A stretch of DNA of 64,000 nt from contig NW_025062475.1 of assembly GCF_000002995.4 (NCBI RefSeq), positions 4,688,528 through 4,752,527 of the forward strand, given 5' to 3'. Positions 25,236 through 38,800 of this stretch are shown here, piece after piece (position 1 is the stretch's first letter; each line of letters opens with the position of its first letter). Origin of the DNA: Brugia malayi. Taxonomy: Eukaryota; Nematoda; Chromadorea; Rhabditida; Onchocercidae. The notes under the pieces were generated by a model. That model saw only the letters and a program-made list of their open reading frames with translations. It ran no database searches and was not told the origin of the DNA. The position numbers and the translations under genes were made by a program.

Positions 25236-25548
25236 TTACTACTATTGCATCCATTACTACCACTATTATTTAGATCATTTAGTTATAATTTGATAAATTT
25301 AGCTTTTTAGTTAGCTTCTCTTATCATTTCTATTTCCTTATAACCATGCTTATTTTATTGTATTACATTTTAATGCTAGTGATATGATAGTGATAATGAT
25401 AATAACCATTTAAAAATCGCAATAGCACAGATATTTTCTAAAATTTTAATTAAAATAATAAAATAGAGAGAGGGAAAGATAGAGATAGAGAGAAAGAAAA
25501 AACGATTTATTAAATAAAGAAAGAAAGACGAATAAATAAACATTTATA

Positions 25549-25584
25549 TCATCATCATCATCAACATCATCATCATCATCATCA

Positions 25585-25681
<97 letters not shown>

Positions 25682-25707
25682 CATCATTATCATTATCATT
25701 ATCATTT
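25549..25707. repeat. ATC/ATT trinucleotide microsatellite
   Basis: ATC repeats pass into about 30 ATT repeats (from about 25586) and back to ATC/ATTATC. The reverse strand is an open poly-Asn/Asp frame with no gene context. Confidence 0.95.
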
Positions 25708-26839
25708 TCCCTCTGTCCTAAATCATCACATTTTTCTCTTTTCATCTCCAGTAAATTAAAAGCTTTTTGTACTTTTAATTTATTTTAAAACATTATCATT
25801 AACTATTTTTTTCTTTCTCTCTCTCTCTCTCTGTGTGTGTCTGTCTTTCTCGATCTCCTTCTTTGTTATAAAGAAGAAATGACCTCTAAAATTGAAATGT
25901 AAAAGAAAAACAAAGTTTCAATTTTTCTTTTCCCATTTTTTTAGTTTTTTAGTTTTTTTTTTAAAAAAAAAATAAAGAAAAAAACCAAGAGAGAAACGAA
26001 AGAAAAAAAAAGAAGCTTTTTCTTTCTTTTTCTTCTTTCCTTTTTTTTTTTCAAAAAACCACTAAATATAAATCTTTTATTTGTCTTTTTCGTCTGGTTA
26101 AAACGAAACGAAAATTGAAATGAGTGGTTGTTAGTATTATTATTTGTTTATTCCATCATTATATATATTCTTTCATTTTTAAAAAATTTTCCTCTTTTTG
26201 TTCTCTTCCTTTTTTGTTCTTATTTTCAATTAATGAATAATTAAAATTTAATTAAGAATAAATCTATTGTTTTAGAAGAAAAATAAAATAAAACAAAAAA
26301 TATACTGAGTGTATTTTTTGTTTTATTTTATTGCGTTATAATTTTAATTTCAATGAATAGATGATTTTTTTTTTTTGATTCCAAAAAAAAAAAAAAAGAA
26401 AGAATGAATGAGAGGAAGAGAAATGAAAGAACGGAAAAATGAATAAATAAATTGATTAAAATTTTATTCGTTTAATATTTTTCATTTCCAAAAAAAAACT
26501 TTTTTAGAATATTTTTAGATATTATTATGTAAGAATTTATCCGTTGCTATTTACTTCTACCTTATCAATTAGTACTTATTGCGACGACAATTATATGCAC
26601 AACAACGACAACAGCAAAAACAACAATAGCAGAAGCAGTAGCAATAATTTCTATTATTAATTACTACTATTACTATTATTATTATTACTATTGCAATAAG
26701 TGATATCATATTTTTTTTTCATTAAAATCTACAAAAAAAAAAAAAGAAAAACAAGAAGAAATTCAATATTATTTACTATTTATTTAAATATTATTTAAAT
26801 TTCTGCTAAAAATTTATTTCCTTTTTTTTATCTCCCCTA

Positions 26840-28594
26840 ATGGATGTTACATTTGGTGATCAACAATTGGAGCAACTTTATCAGCAATCACTTCTATTCC
26901 ACTCACATGCGCATTTGTTACATTTACAATGCATTTGGACTGCTTTTTATCTATTTACTGCTTTAATTCATTTATTACAATTTGATTTTATGCTAATAAT
27001 TAATGGAATTAGTGCTATAATATGCATTGTTTTACAAGCATTTCTACTTATTAAGCCAACTTCTATTCGTTATATAATTTATGGTATTGTGCAATTAGTT
27101 GCAACAACAACAATTGCTTTATTACCATATGGTTATTCAGCTCTTTTACCTACTACATTAGTAATTTTTACAATTTATGCTCTAATACCAATAAAAATTA
27201 TTTACTCATCAATTATTTGCTGTATCTTGTCAGTGCTACAATTATTGGCGCTTATTTTTCTTACCCAAATACCATTTGCAATGAGTCAGGTAATATTTTT
27301 TCATTTTATATTTTTTATTTTTCTTCTGTCATCCGTTTTCATAATTGATAAGTAAACGAGTAAGGATGAAAAAAAAAGATCAAATGATAAAATATTTCAT
27401 ACAATCTATTTTATCATTATTTTGTTATCTTAATTTAAATCATTTGCTGTCATTTTTTTTTTTTTTTTTTTTTTTTTTGCTTCAAATTTTTTATAAATAT
27501 TATGCTAGTATAACCTATGTAAATTGCTGTATATATATAATTGAACATGTCACTAATAATTTACTTATTATTGAAAAATTTTTTTGATTTCCAAAGTTTT
27601 TACATATTTATGGCTTTTTTTTGCTTGGGATACATTAATTCAAAAATTCTGAAAAAATTGTTGCTCTTTTAAAAGCCGAAAAATTTTCAATTTCATGCAC
27701 TAATTATTATTTATTTTCGCCTCGGTTATTAATAACAGGAAATCATAAATTAAATATGAGAAATTTAATCGATAATATATATAATAATATTTCATTTGTT
27801 TAAATTTGTTTAATGCCATTAATTTTAATTAACAGATTGAGCGGATCACAATTCAACAAAATTTACTTTACACTTCTTACTATCTAGTGTAAGTAAACAA
27901 AGCAGCTGTAAGTTAGCAGCATAAAAGTATAGTTCAGATCATCGTTTATCTGTCTCTTATTTAATTTCCATTTTAACTTCAATTTTGATTCTGAAATAAT
28001 CCATCATTGCTTAAAAATTGATTTGCTGTTAAAATTTGCATTGATACTCATTTTCTCAGCGAATTTGAAATTCTTTGTCATTTAATTTTAGTAAGAAAAG
28101 ATATGGAAGGTAGAGAAAGTGTGAGAGAAAAGAAGTGAAAACGAGAAAGAGCGAGAGAGAGAGGGAAGAGAAAAGGAAAAATAGTGAAAGAGATTATTAA
28201 CGATAGCGAAGAATGCAAAATTTTCACTCTTTTCAGTCCATTTACATTTTTATATAAGGATGATTAACTGATAAGTGATAAATTTTTGTGATAAGCCAAC
28301 TGATCAGATTTCTTCTTGTTTATGGTTTAACAGAACTTTCAATTTTTTTTTTTTTTTCAAAAGGAAAATTAATGCTAAATTAACCACAATTAATTTTTTT
28401 TACACGGACTATATTTTCAAAATAATTAGTTAAATTTTGAAATTACTTAATCTGTCTGTTTCACTTTATTTTACACTTGCAATTTACAGCCTAGCCAGTA
28501 TTAATGCTTAATGTTCCATTCAGTTTATTCTTGTCTAAAATTTAAAATTTGCCTAATCATTCATTAATTAATCTTTTTTAAGACCAAAGGTTGC

Positions 28595-28625
<31 letters not shown>

Positions 28626-31600
28626 CTTAGAACAAAAGGAAATTAATACAGTTACTAATAAATTATAGTATTTGAAGCACATCAACAATTTGACATTATA
28701 TATATATTCCTTTGCAGCACTTACTTCGCTTCTGCTTAATCATTCACTAATTAATATTAAAGAGAAATTCGGATTTTCATTTAAAACTTTAAAATTTTGA
28801 TTATTTTGATGGAAAGTTGACTTGAATATTTCTTTAAAAAAGTAACTATTTGTATTTATAGTTTCTTCCTGAGCAATTTTTCGATATTTTATTTTTATCT
28901 TCTGTTTCAGTAAACTGAGTTATAGCAAGAATAAATTAAAATTTTAAACTAAATTATGTTTTTTGCTTTCAAATCATTTCTTTTTTTTTAAATTACTTGA
29001 ATAAATAATTAATCGTTACTGTATGGAAAAATATGAGAATAGGAGAAGATAGGAATATTTGAAATTTGAGCAATTGTTTCTGTACTAATCATAAATATGC
29101 ATTGAAAGCATTTATCATCGTAACATAATATGAAATTACTTCTTATTTTCAATATAACATTAAATCGTTTCTATTTTCAATTATTTCATCTTTTCCACTG
29201 TACTAATTCTTCAAACAAATGCTTCTTTTTTTTTGAAATAACAATTATTCATTGTTATTGCTAATAATATTGCTCAGTTAATGATTTCTCTTTCTCATAT
29301 ATCTTTTTTAAATCTTTTGAAAAATTTCCTTTTTTTTTAAAGAGAATCGTTTTGAAGAATTTAATTTGCTTGTTGGTATTTCCTCCCAGTCCCTTTCTCT
29401 CTCCCTCCCTCCTTTCTTATTTCTTTTTATTTTCTTTTGCCTAATAAACTTTGAACTTAAATGTATTTTAATTCAGCGAAATTTGAATGAATGATTAATA
29501 AATGAATAGGAAAATAAATTAAAAGGTAAACACATATATATTGTTGAAAATTTTGAGCTTTTAAAATTAAAAAAAAAAACAAAACAAAACCTTTTGAAAA
29601 TCAACTAATATTAATCGTACTTTTCCTCTTTCATTACTTTCTAAATTTATGTATTTTTTTTTATTTTATAATTTTTCTTTTTTCTTTGCTATTTTATTTA
29701 CTCTTTTTCTTTTTTAATTCTTATTTTTGTTTCATTGCTCATTTTTTATCATTTCTCTCTCTTCTTTCTCTTATTTTATTTCCTATTTATGTTGAAATCT
29801 ATTTCTATTTGCACTAATAAATAATAATTACCAAATTCTCATTTTCTTCTATCAAATATTTCCTATTTTCCATAAATTAATTTAGTTCAATTAATAGAAG
29901 GAAAAAATTGACAGATAATTAATTGATTGATAATGTGTTGATATTAACAATTAATAAATAATCATTGTTTTTTGTTCTAACTTATTCATATTTCTCAATA
30001 ATTCAATTCTATTCTTTTTTTTTTTTTTAATATTCAACCATTGTTATAAAAATTTTTAATTGAATTTTAATTTTATGGAACGAAAAATGAATTAAGTGAA
30101 AAATCCTCTTTTTTTCCTTTCTCATTTTTTTTCCTTGAGATCCATTTAAATAAATGCCACTTTAAATTTAAGATATTGCCAATCAATTAATTTATCGATT
30201 GCCTTCTTTGATTGGGTTATTAAATAATAATCATTCCCATATGTACAAAATTCTTTCCTCTAATCTTTCCCAAATTTCTTTTTCAAATTAGAAATCTTGC
30301 AAATTTTTACATATAAAAAAATACTAAATCTGCTCATTAAATATGAAATAATTTATCGATTAAACAGCAAATGAATTTATGAATTAGAAATGTAATAAAT
30401 TTATTGATTAAAAATGCAATAAATTCGTTGACTGGAATGAATTTATCAATTAAAAGTGAAATAATCCAAAATAAAATAGAAAAAATTATTATGCCTCTAA
30501 ACTGTTTACACTTTTCATTGAATCAATTTTTGTATACACTTTTGAATTAAATTAATTTTCCTAAGCTGATGAAATCTACTAAGTGTGAGGTATTGAAAAA
30601 AAAGTGAAAGAAGTATGTATGAAGCATTAAAAAAAAAAGAAACTTTCTACAAATTTAAGAAATTATCTTTTAATTTAAGTGCAAGTAAATGAGTAGGTAT
30701 TAATTCAAGGGCGTATAGACAACACTATCGTTTCTTTTTCCTTCCTTTTTTCTTTAATTTCAAAATTTTTATTCGTTTTCTTTTTTTAAATCGTACTTTT
30801 TTTTGTATTGAGCTTTTTTGTAAGTATTATCATTAGTGTACTTTATACATTACAAACTGAATTTAAATTGTTAGTGGTAATGCATTTTTCAGAGTTTTTT
30901 TTTTTTTTTTTTTTCTGAATAAATAATTCAAATAATTCAAAGAATCCTTTCTGATAGTTGTGGAAAAAAGAAAGAAAAATAAAGGAACATCTAAATTTAA
31001 TTTTTCTAAATTTAGAAAAATTTTTCCACGTAATATATCAAAACTTATTTTCTCACATAAACATATAAATTTGTGATTATGATAAAATGAAAAAGTTTGA
31101 TTTATTATAAATATTTTATTAAATGAGATATATCTGTTCTTAAAATTTTGAAGATTTATATTTTATGGTTTTTTTTTCCGCAATTCTTACATTTTTGCTT
31201 TTTTTGTTTAGTAAACAAATTGTTTAGAAAAAGGAAGGAAAAGACAATTGAAAATTAATTAAAATGATGAAATATATTAGTTAAATGTTTTTTATTAACA
31301 AAACATAAAAATTTATTTTATTCATTTTTATTTTCTATTCATTATTTTCTTTTTCTTTTTTAAAAATGATTATTATAATTCCCAATTCATGCTATATTAT
31401 TCATTAATTAATGTGCAATCATCTTTTTTTTTAAAGAAAAAAGTTATATTGAAATATTTTGGAAATGGAAAATGAATTAAACAAAAATTAATTTCATCCT
31501 GATCTATAGTAATGGAATGAACATTCCTTCGCTAGCAGTTTTCACTATCTGATCAATCACTTCTTTTCCCTTTCTCTTTTTTTGAAATTTAAAAATTACT

Positions 31601-32855
31601 GAGAAGAAATATCATTTGACAGTTGTTTCGCAAAGCTTTTTACATAAGAACAATTTTCACCCGATAATTACCACATTACCACAATATCAGCAGTAAATGT
31701 AAAATGATGGAGGACAATGTGAAAGGCGAAAGTAAAAATTTAAAAGGCAATTTGTAAAATATAATATTAATTAACTAATAGATTTTGATCGATGTATACT
31801 GCAATTGGTTTGAAATTATTAATCACTAATTTATAAGATCGAGAAAATTTTTTAACTTAACTTAATTTATTATAATTAATTTATATCTAAGGAACGATGA
31901 AAAAAAAAAGCAGTGCTTTATTAATTTTTCTTGTCGTTAAGAAATACGATTTAAGAAAAACTTTTATAATTTATTAATTAATATTTTTTTTCCTTATTTA
32001 CTTTCTAAAAATTTCTTTGTTTCGCTTTTTAGTGTTCGTTTTTTTCTTTTGCAACGATCTTTTTTTTAACTTTAGAATTAACAATTCATATTGAAAATTC
32101 GTTTGATTTTGTAGGACAAAAAAGGAAATGAAACTGTTTTTTTTTTTTCTATTTTTTTTCTGCTTAAATAATTTAAAAGAATTTTTTTTATTTTTCCCTT
32201 CATTCAATTCATTTATCATTTCAAATAAATACTACGAAAATTAAATTTTTTTTTCTAAATTTTTTTCTAAAAAAAAATTATATTAATAAATTGAAATTCA
32301 GTAGTATTTATTTTCAGTTTTTCTTTTCTCTTCCTTTTTTTCTCTTTTTTTACTTAATGTTTATTAATATAACATTAATTGTAATTAATTAATAAATGAG
32401 CAACGAAGAAAAAGAAAAAAGAAGTGGTTGTCATTTATCATTGTCTAAATATTTGGTCTTTTATCAATTTTATTTTAAAAAGCAGTTGCACATTTTTTTT
32501 CTTACAATTTGTCTCATTCAGTGAAACTCTTTTATAATGTTTCTTTCCCAAAGGAATTTGAGCATGAAATTTGGAAAATTAATGAAATATAAATGTATAT
32601 AATAAAAAAAAAGTCATCTATGTATTACTTTTATTTTATGATAAAATAAAGTATAATAAAGCAAAATTTTCGAATTTTACGGAATCAGTTATTATTATGA
32701 TTATGATTTCCTTATCAAACAAATCACTAATAGGTTTTACAAAAATTTAATTTGATTAAATGAATCAATTAAATAAATTGATTGTACAATCAATGCTCAT
32801 TTCATGTTAATTGCTTTATGATTTTACTATGGCATAATTCGAAATTCAATTTGAT

Positions 32856-32888
<33 letters not shown>

Positions 32889-35800
32889 TATATATACTTA
32901 TCGTTGTCTTTCTAAATTAGAAAGATTCTGATACATTTTGAAACAAAAAATTTTCATTACAGAGAAGTTTACTTTTCTATTCTCCTCTTTTTTCTTTATT
33001 TTTTATTTCCTATTTTTACTTTTTTTTTCATTTTTGTTAAAATTTCCAAAAAAAAAAAAAAAAAAAATCAGATAGAAATCACTGAAAATAAGAAGAAGAA
33101 AAGAGAAAACGAAAAATTGTATTTTCTATTTCGGAAATAAATCTTAAACGGTGCAGAAAATGACAAAATTTGCATTGTAATAACAAAATTAAATAAAAAA
33201 AAAAATGAAACGAAACATTTTTTCGAAAAGAAAAAAAAAGAAAAGAAGAACTTAGAGAAGTTTATATGAATGAAGTAATAAATTTATCAAATTAATAATT
33301 CCTCTCTCTTTTCTCGGCGTTTATTCATTCTTCTTATTCCTCCGCTCCTACCCACTCTTTCCCTTCCCTTACCTACCCGCATTAATCAATCTATTATCAT
33401 TGATATTATTTACCCGCACATTCATTTCATTTGATCGTCAATTCACACACAAAAATCATTTTGCTCCATTTATAAATTTTCATACATTATTTGAATTTAT
33501 AAAATGTTAATGCAGACAGACAGACACATGCAGAGAGAGAGAGACATACATAAAAGTGAATGTAATAAAAAAGAATACAAAATTTTCCGTTTTCATATAA
33601 TTATAACCCGGAAATGCTAACACTAAAAAGAATATATAAAGGAATAATAAGAGAAAAAGAAAAAAAACGGAAATGCAAAAAAGTTTGAAACGGAAATGGA
33701 AATATGAAAAGAATTTGTCCGTATATATCCGTTAAATAATAAAATTTGCCACAGAAAAATGGGGTAAAATTTTATTATGTTAAATTCTCTTTAAATATTT
33801 TTTGCTTATTAAAATGTATATTTATTTTTATTTTATTTCATTTTATAAATGGATGAATGAATAAATGTAACTAATGAAAGTGTAATAATATGATTAAAGG
33901 AGCGGAAATATATGAAAAAATTTTTTAAATCAGTACTATTCTTATGAACTTTTCTTTTTTTTTTTTTTTGTTCTATTCTTTTGTTTGATTAAGATTGAGG
34001 GAAACAAAGAAAAGATCAGAAACACTTTCAAAAATTTGAAGGACAATCGGCATAAATCAAAGGATGTTAGTTTAAAAATAATTCTAAATAGTTAGCAAAA
34101 GACAATGGCAAAGATATTCAATTTATGCATTCATTCATATTATTTATAAAAAGGAATATAATTTGAATGAAATATGTTTTAATGCAAATCAATCCTCTTT
34201 AATTACAACATTTTGTAACTTTTATTCATTTAGCAATGTTTTATTATTATTATTATTGAGAACAATAATTTTCTGTGCAGTGTTAAATTGAACTTTGAAA
34301 GATTCGAATTTTATTTGACTCATAATTTTTAATTGACTTCTATAAACTCTTATCATTAATGGATAATGTATTTTATCAGGAACTTTTTTTTGTGATAAGA
34401 TATTCATAAATTTGAATACTTCAATTTTTGCAGTAGTGAATGATTAATCACGGTGGATTGATTTATCTCATATCAGATCAAAAAAAAGAAAAACCACTAT
34501 CGTTGAACGCTTGATAACACTCATTCTTAACAAATGATTAATTCCAATTTGTCAGAAAAGCTTTAATAGTAAGTAAAAGAAAATTGAACTTACGATGATA
34601 ATAACCATGATATTAACAGTGATAAAGATCGTGATAATAACCTTGACGAGCTTCAAATTTTTAAAATCAATTCGTGATAATCTATTAAAATGAACAATTC
34701 GATAATGATTGTTTGATTGTTTCAACAATTCTTTAATCTTAAAAATGATTATTCGCAGCTTTCTATTGTTATTTAATGCCCAAGATTTAATTATTTGAAT
34801 TAATAAATGAAAAAATTAAATGTTAAAAAAGTATGAAATGAAATATGTCATAATGTATCATAAAAAATGTAAAATATATCATAATAAATGACTATATGTA
34901 ATGTTTGATTCTTTTTATCTTTTCAAAAAAGAATTTATTCGCAAAGGAATTTTAATTTAGAAAAAGAAATGTTTTTAGAAAAAAGTCATTTAATTTGCCT
35001 ATTCATCATTACCGTTTTTTGTAATCGTTGAAATTTTTACAATATTTTTTCCAATATTTTGAAAATTATATTATTTTTTAGACGGTAATGAATTAAATGA
35101 GATGTATTATTTAAAATTCTAAGATGTTTGTGAAATTTAATTATTTTTGTTTTTATTTAGCTAATGTGAATCAATATAGTATTCGATTAATCGTTAAAGT
35201 TATAATTTTAGAAAAAGAAGTATTTTTTGCCTGTCTTTCAAGTACTAAAAATCATTAAATCAGTTTCTGAAATAATTTTATTTTTGCTTTTATTTCAAAA
35301 TCTTATTTCTAACGACAATTTATACTTTTTCTTTCCATTTCTTCAGGTATAGTAAATTGATATAATCTATGATACTATGAAAAGAAAAATCTCCAAGAAT
35401 GATTATATCCATTCCAGAAATTATTTTATAAAATCAATTTAACTTTGTTTTTCAAAAAGTGAATTTTTTCAAATGATTTTTTTTCCTGTGAAAATTTTAT
35501 CATTAAACAAATAAAATGATAAATATTAAAAAATATTTTCCTTTTTTTGCTTTTTTTAATAAAAGATAATAAATATATGATAAATCAAAGTGATATGATA
35601 TGGCTCCATTGAGATTTCATGAAGAGAAGAATAATCAATAAAAGTTGCGACAGCACAAAAAAATGATATATATGCATTGCTTACTTTTTGTTAATTCAAG
35701 CTGTCCAATCAGTTTGGTCTGTAGCAAAACTAAAATATTTTAAGTATATCACTTTGTCAGTGAATCATATTTTTCATCGTACAAACATGGATTAATTAAT

Positions 35801-38800
35801 GAGAATAATGTGAAATGGTAAAAAACAGCTGTGGTGCAAATAAAATGATTGCGATAATAATGACATTAAAAAGGCATACTTAGACTAAATAGAGAAATAA
35901 AAAAATAAATTAACTGAACATTTAATTTTGATCAACTTACCTTAAACTTACTATTATTAAAATTTAATTTGAAACCAATAAATAAGTTGGCTGAGTGATT
36001 TTCATAATTGTGGTGCAATTAATTTTCTGTTTCCCTTTTTTTTTTTTTGACTTTTTGTTCACAAAAAATAGAAATGTTGAAGTCAGCTATTAATTTGTTA
36101 GCAATTTAAAATAAATTAAATAAAATCATTTGAGCCAAAAATTTTTATCAGTAAATTCAAAATAATCGCTCTCATAAATTAATAGATGGTGGATTGATTA
36201 ATTAATAATAAAAAAAATGATATGCAATGTATTGGTTAATTAATTAATATGTAGGAAATTTGCAATGTAATATTTTATTATTAAAGTAAACTAGAGTAGA
36301 AGAAAAGAAGGTAATAAGAAATTTAATTATGCACAAAAATTTTTTGATAAAATATTATATTGCATAGTTTCATATGTTAACTATAGATTTTTTTTCTTAT
36401 TTGCAAACAACCTCGTATTAAATTATAAAAGATTTTATTGCTTTTCAATGTTTTATCAAACTTTGATCAGTTAATTTTTTCAAAAAAGAATACTTTTAAA
36501 TATTTTTAATAGCAGAAAAAAGTATAATTTTAATTTTTAAATATCTTCAATAATATATATATATATAATTTCAGTTTTTGGCAATAGCAATTTTTCATGC
36601 GTGGGTACATTTCATCGGGTTTTATTCATATTCAACACGTGAACAAATTTGCCGTGCTGCATTTCTGCGTGCCAGAAATGCATTTGCTGCAGAAAAACGC
36701 GCTGTGCAAGAAAATGCTAAACTTGTTAGTTTTCTTTCTTTTTTTATATTTACATTCTCAAATTTTTTAATTTACTTTTCTTTTTTTCATTTTACCCTTT
36801 TGTCCTCATTAAATTATTTTTTTATATGCTAAAATATTTAATTGCTTCAGTCGCATCTCATATTTTATTCTTATTTTTTTTATTTTTATTTTTTTTTTTT
36901 TCATTTAAAAATTTCCAACTGGAATAAATATTTGAAGAAATTCATTAAATGAAGTAGTCTTCGAGTAGTTATTTTTTACAGAAATTAATTTACAATTTTT
37001 TTAAATATTAGCTTTATCTATCCACTTGAAAAAAAATAATTCTTTTTTTTAATTTTTTTTCATTTAATTTTAGCTAATGTGATAGCAATGATTTTACTTT
37101 CATTTGTCAATGGAAGCAAATTTTTTGTATTTCTATTAGATTGATAATATTGATAAACATTTTGTTCTTTCAAATGGAAAAAAATCACTGACAGAATTGA
37201 AATCTTTTGGATGAAAAATTTGAATTTAGAAAACTTTTTAAAAAACTCTTTGGATTAAATATGTGTTCTCTAAAAAAAGTCCATCATTGCTTTATTTCTT
37301 TGCATTTTCTTAAAAGTTGTAATTTTTCCTTTTCTAAAAATTTCTGAAAAAACCAAATGAAATGATCAAAATTCAAAAAATTGAACAAATATCAGAACTG
37401 AAATTTGAAAAAAAAAAATAGCAAAGTTTTATACTTATGCAAACAAGTAGCAACAACAAGAGCACCAATCATTTCTGGTTGAATTTCAAAAAAAAAAAAA
37501 AAACGAAAAAATTTGACGCTTTAAAGATTCAAAAAACTTTAAGATTTTCAATTAAAAGTTTTTTGATAGAATTAATTGCATTTATATTATTTATGAAAAG
37601 TTAATATTGTTTTATATTTAACTAATTTAAATCTTCAATTTCTTTAAGAGAATCTTAGCAGTAAAATGACTCATTCCTCTATTAGCATTATCATCAATTA
37701 CTTATTATTTCATCATTCCATTGTAGTAGGGGATAAGAAGAAACTAAATTTAAAATGAAATAAATTTTGAAAATTTAATGAAAACCAATAAATTGACAAC
37801 ATTTAAATCAAAATTAATTTTTGTAGTAAATCTGACTGAAGTGCTAAGTTATTCTAAAATATAAATTCATCTAAGTTTTCCTCTCCTCTTCTCTCTCTCT
37901 CTCTCTCCGTTCCTGAATTATGTTATAGTAATTATAAATCAATAATTCATTTTGATTTGAAGCATTCGTTTTGATAAAATCTGCATAACATTTGATTGAA
38001 TGATTTACTTTTGCAAATAGTCATTTTCCAATTGTTCAAATTTCCACTTCGTCTTTCCGATTTTCTCCCCTGAGAATACATTTAATCAGTCAATCAAATG
38101 TTAGTATTTCAAATAATTTAAGTGTTATTATGGTTATAAAATAGTAAATTTTTATAGTTGATAGCAATGCAATATATTATTTATCGAACAATATTACAAC
38201 AAAATAAATTATAAGATATGCAAATTTGAGCAGAAAATTATCAATTTAGTTTAAATAAAGTATATATTTAAATATATAATATCTTTCTTTTTTCTTTTGA
38301 TTTATATAAAAAAAAAAAAAAAAAAAATGAATAACATTGAATAATAGATGGAGCAAATTGAATTGATTAATGAATTAAAATAAAAGTAACAAACTTACAA
38401 AATTTTAAAATTATTTTTATATTATTATATTTCAGATGGATTTGCTGCAAACTGCAGTACCATCACATTTAGTGCATGCAGCACGTCAACAATTTGCTAA
38501 ATCTCCGCCAACAATTTATACGGAACATTACAATCAAACTAGGTTTTTCTCTTTTTTTTTCGTTTTTCTTCAGGAATTTTCAATATATGTATATATTTCT
38601 ATTTTTTCTTTACAAAGCATAAATAATTTTGCCATAATTTCAAATAATATTATCATTTATGTGTTATCATTATTGAATGATATCTGAGAAAAAATCAAAA
38701 TGATAGCTTAGAAAAAAAAAAAAAACTTAAAAAATTGATATGTTTGGTTGAGCTAATTTCAATTAATTATTACATTTAGCGTTGTTTTAATTATTATATC

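Larger units (their letters stand above)
20989..26839. other. Intergenic AAAS / cyclase gene, simple-repeat rich
   Basis: About 5.8 kb without a supportable gene. It contains poly-T tracts, microsatellites (listed separately), a short AAT/AGC-rich stretch at 23420-23515, and a small bulged hairpin at 23729-23761. The open frames here are low-complexity (for example a poly-Asn frame over the ATT tract). Promoter elements for the cyclase gene may lie at the right end but none was recognised. Confidence 0.6.

Noticed and set aside
25446..25745. Minus-strand open frame of 99 codons rich in Asn and Asp
   Set aside because: It is the translation of the ATT/ATC microsatellite, with no splice context or conserved block.
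31998..32219. Minus-strand Lys/Asn-rich frame in intron 1 of the cyclase gene
   Set aside because: Low-complexity product of A/T runs with no coding features.
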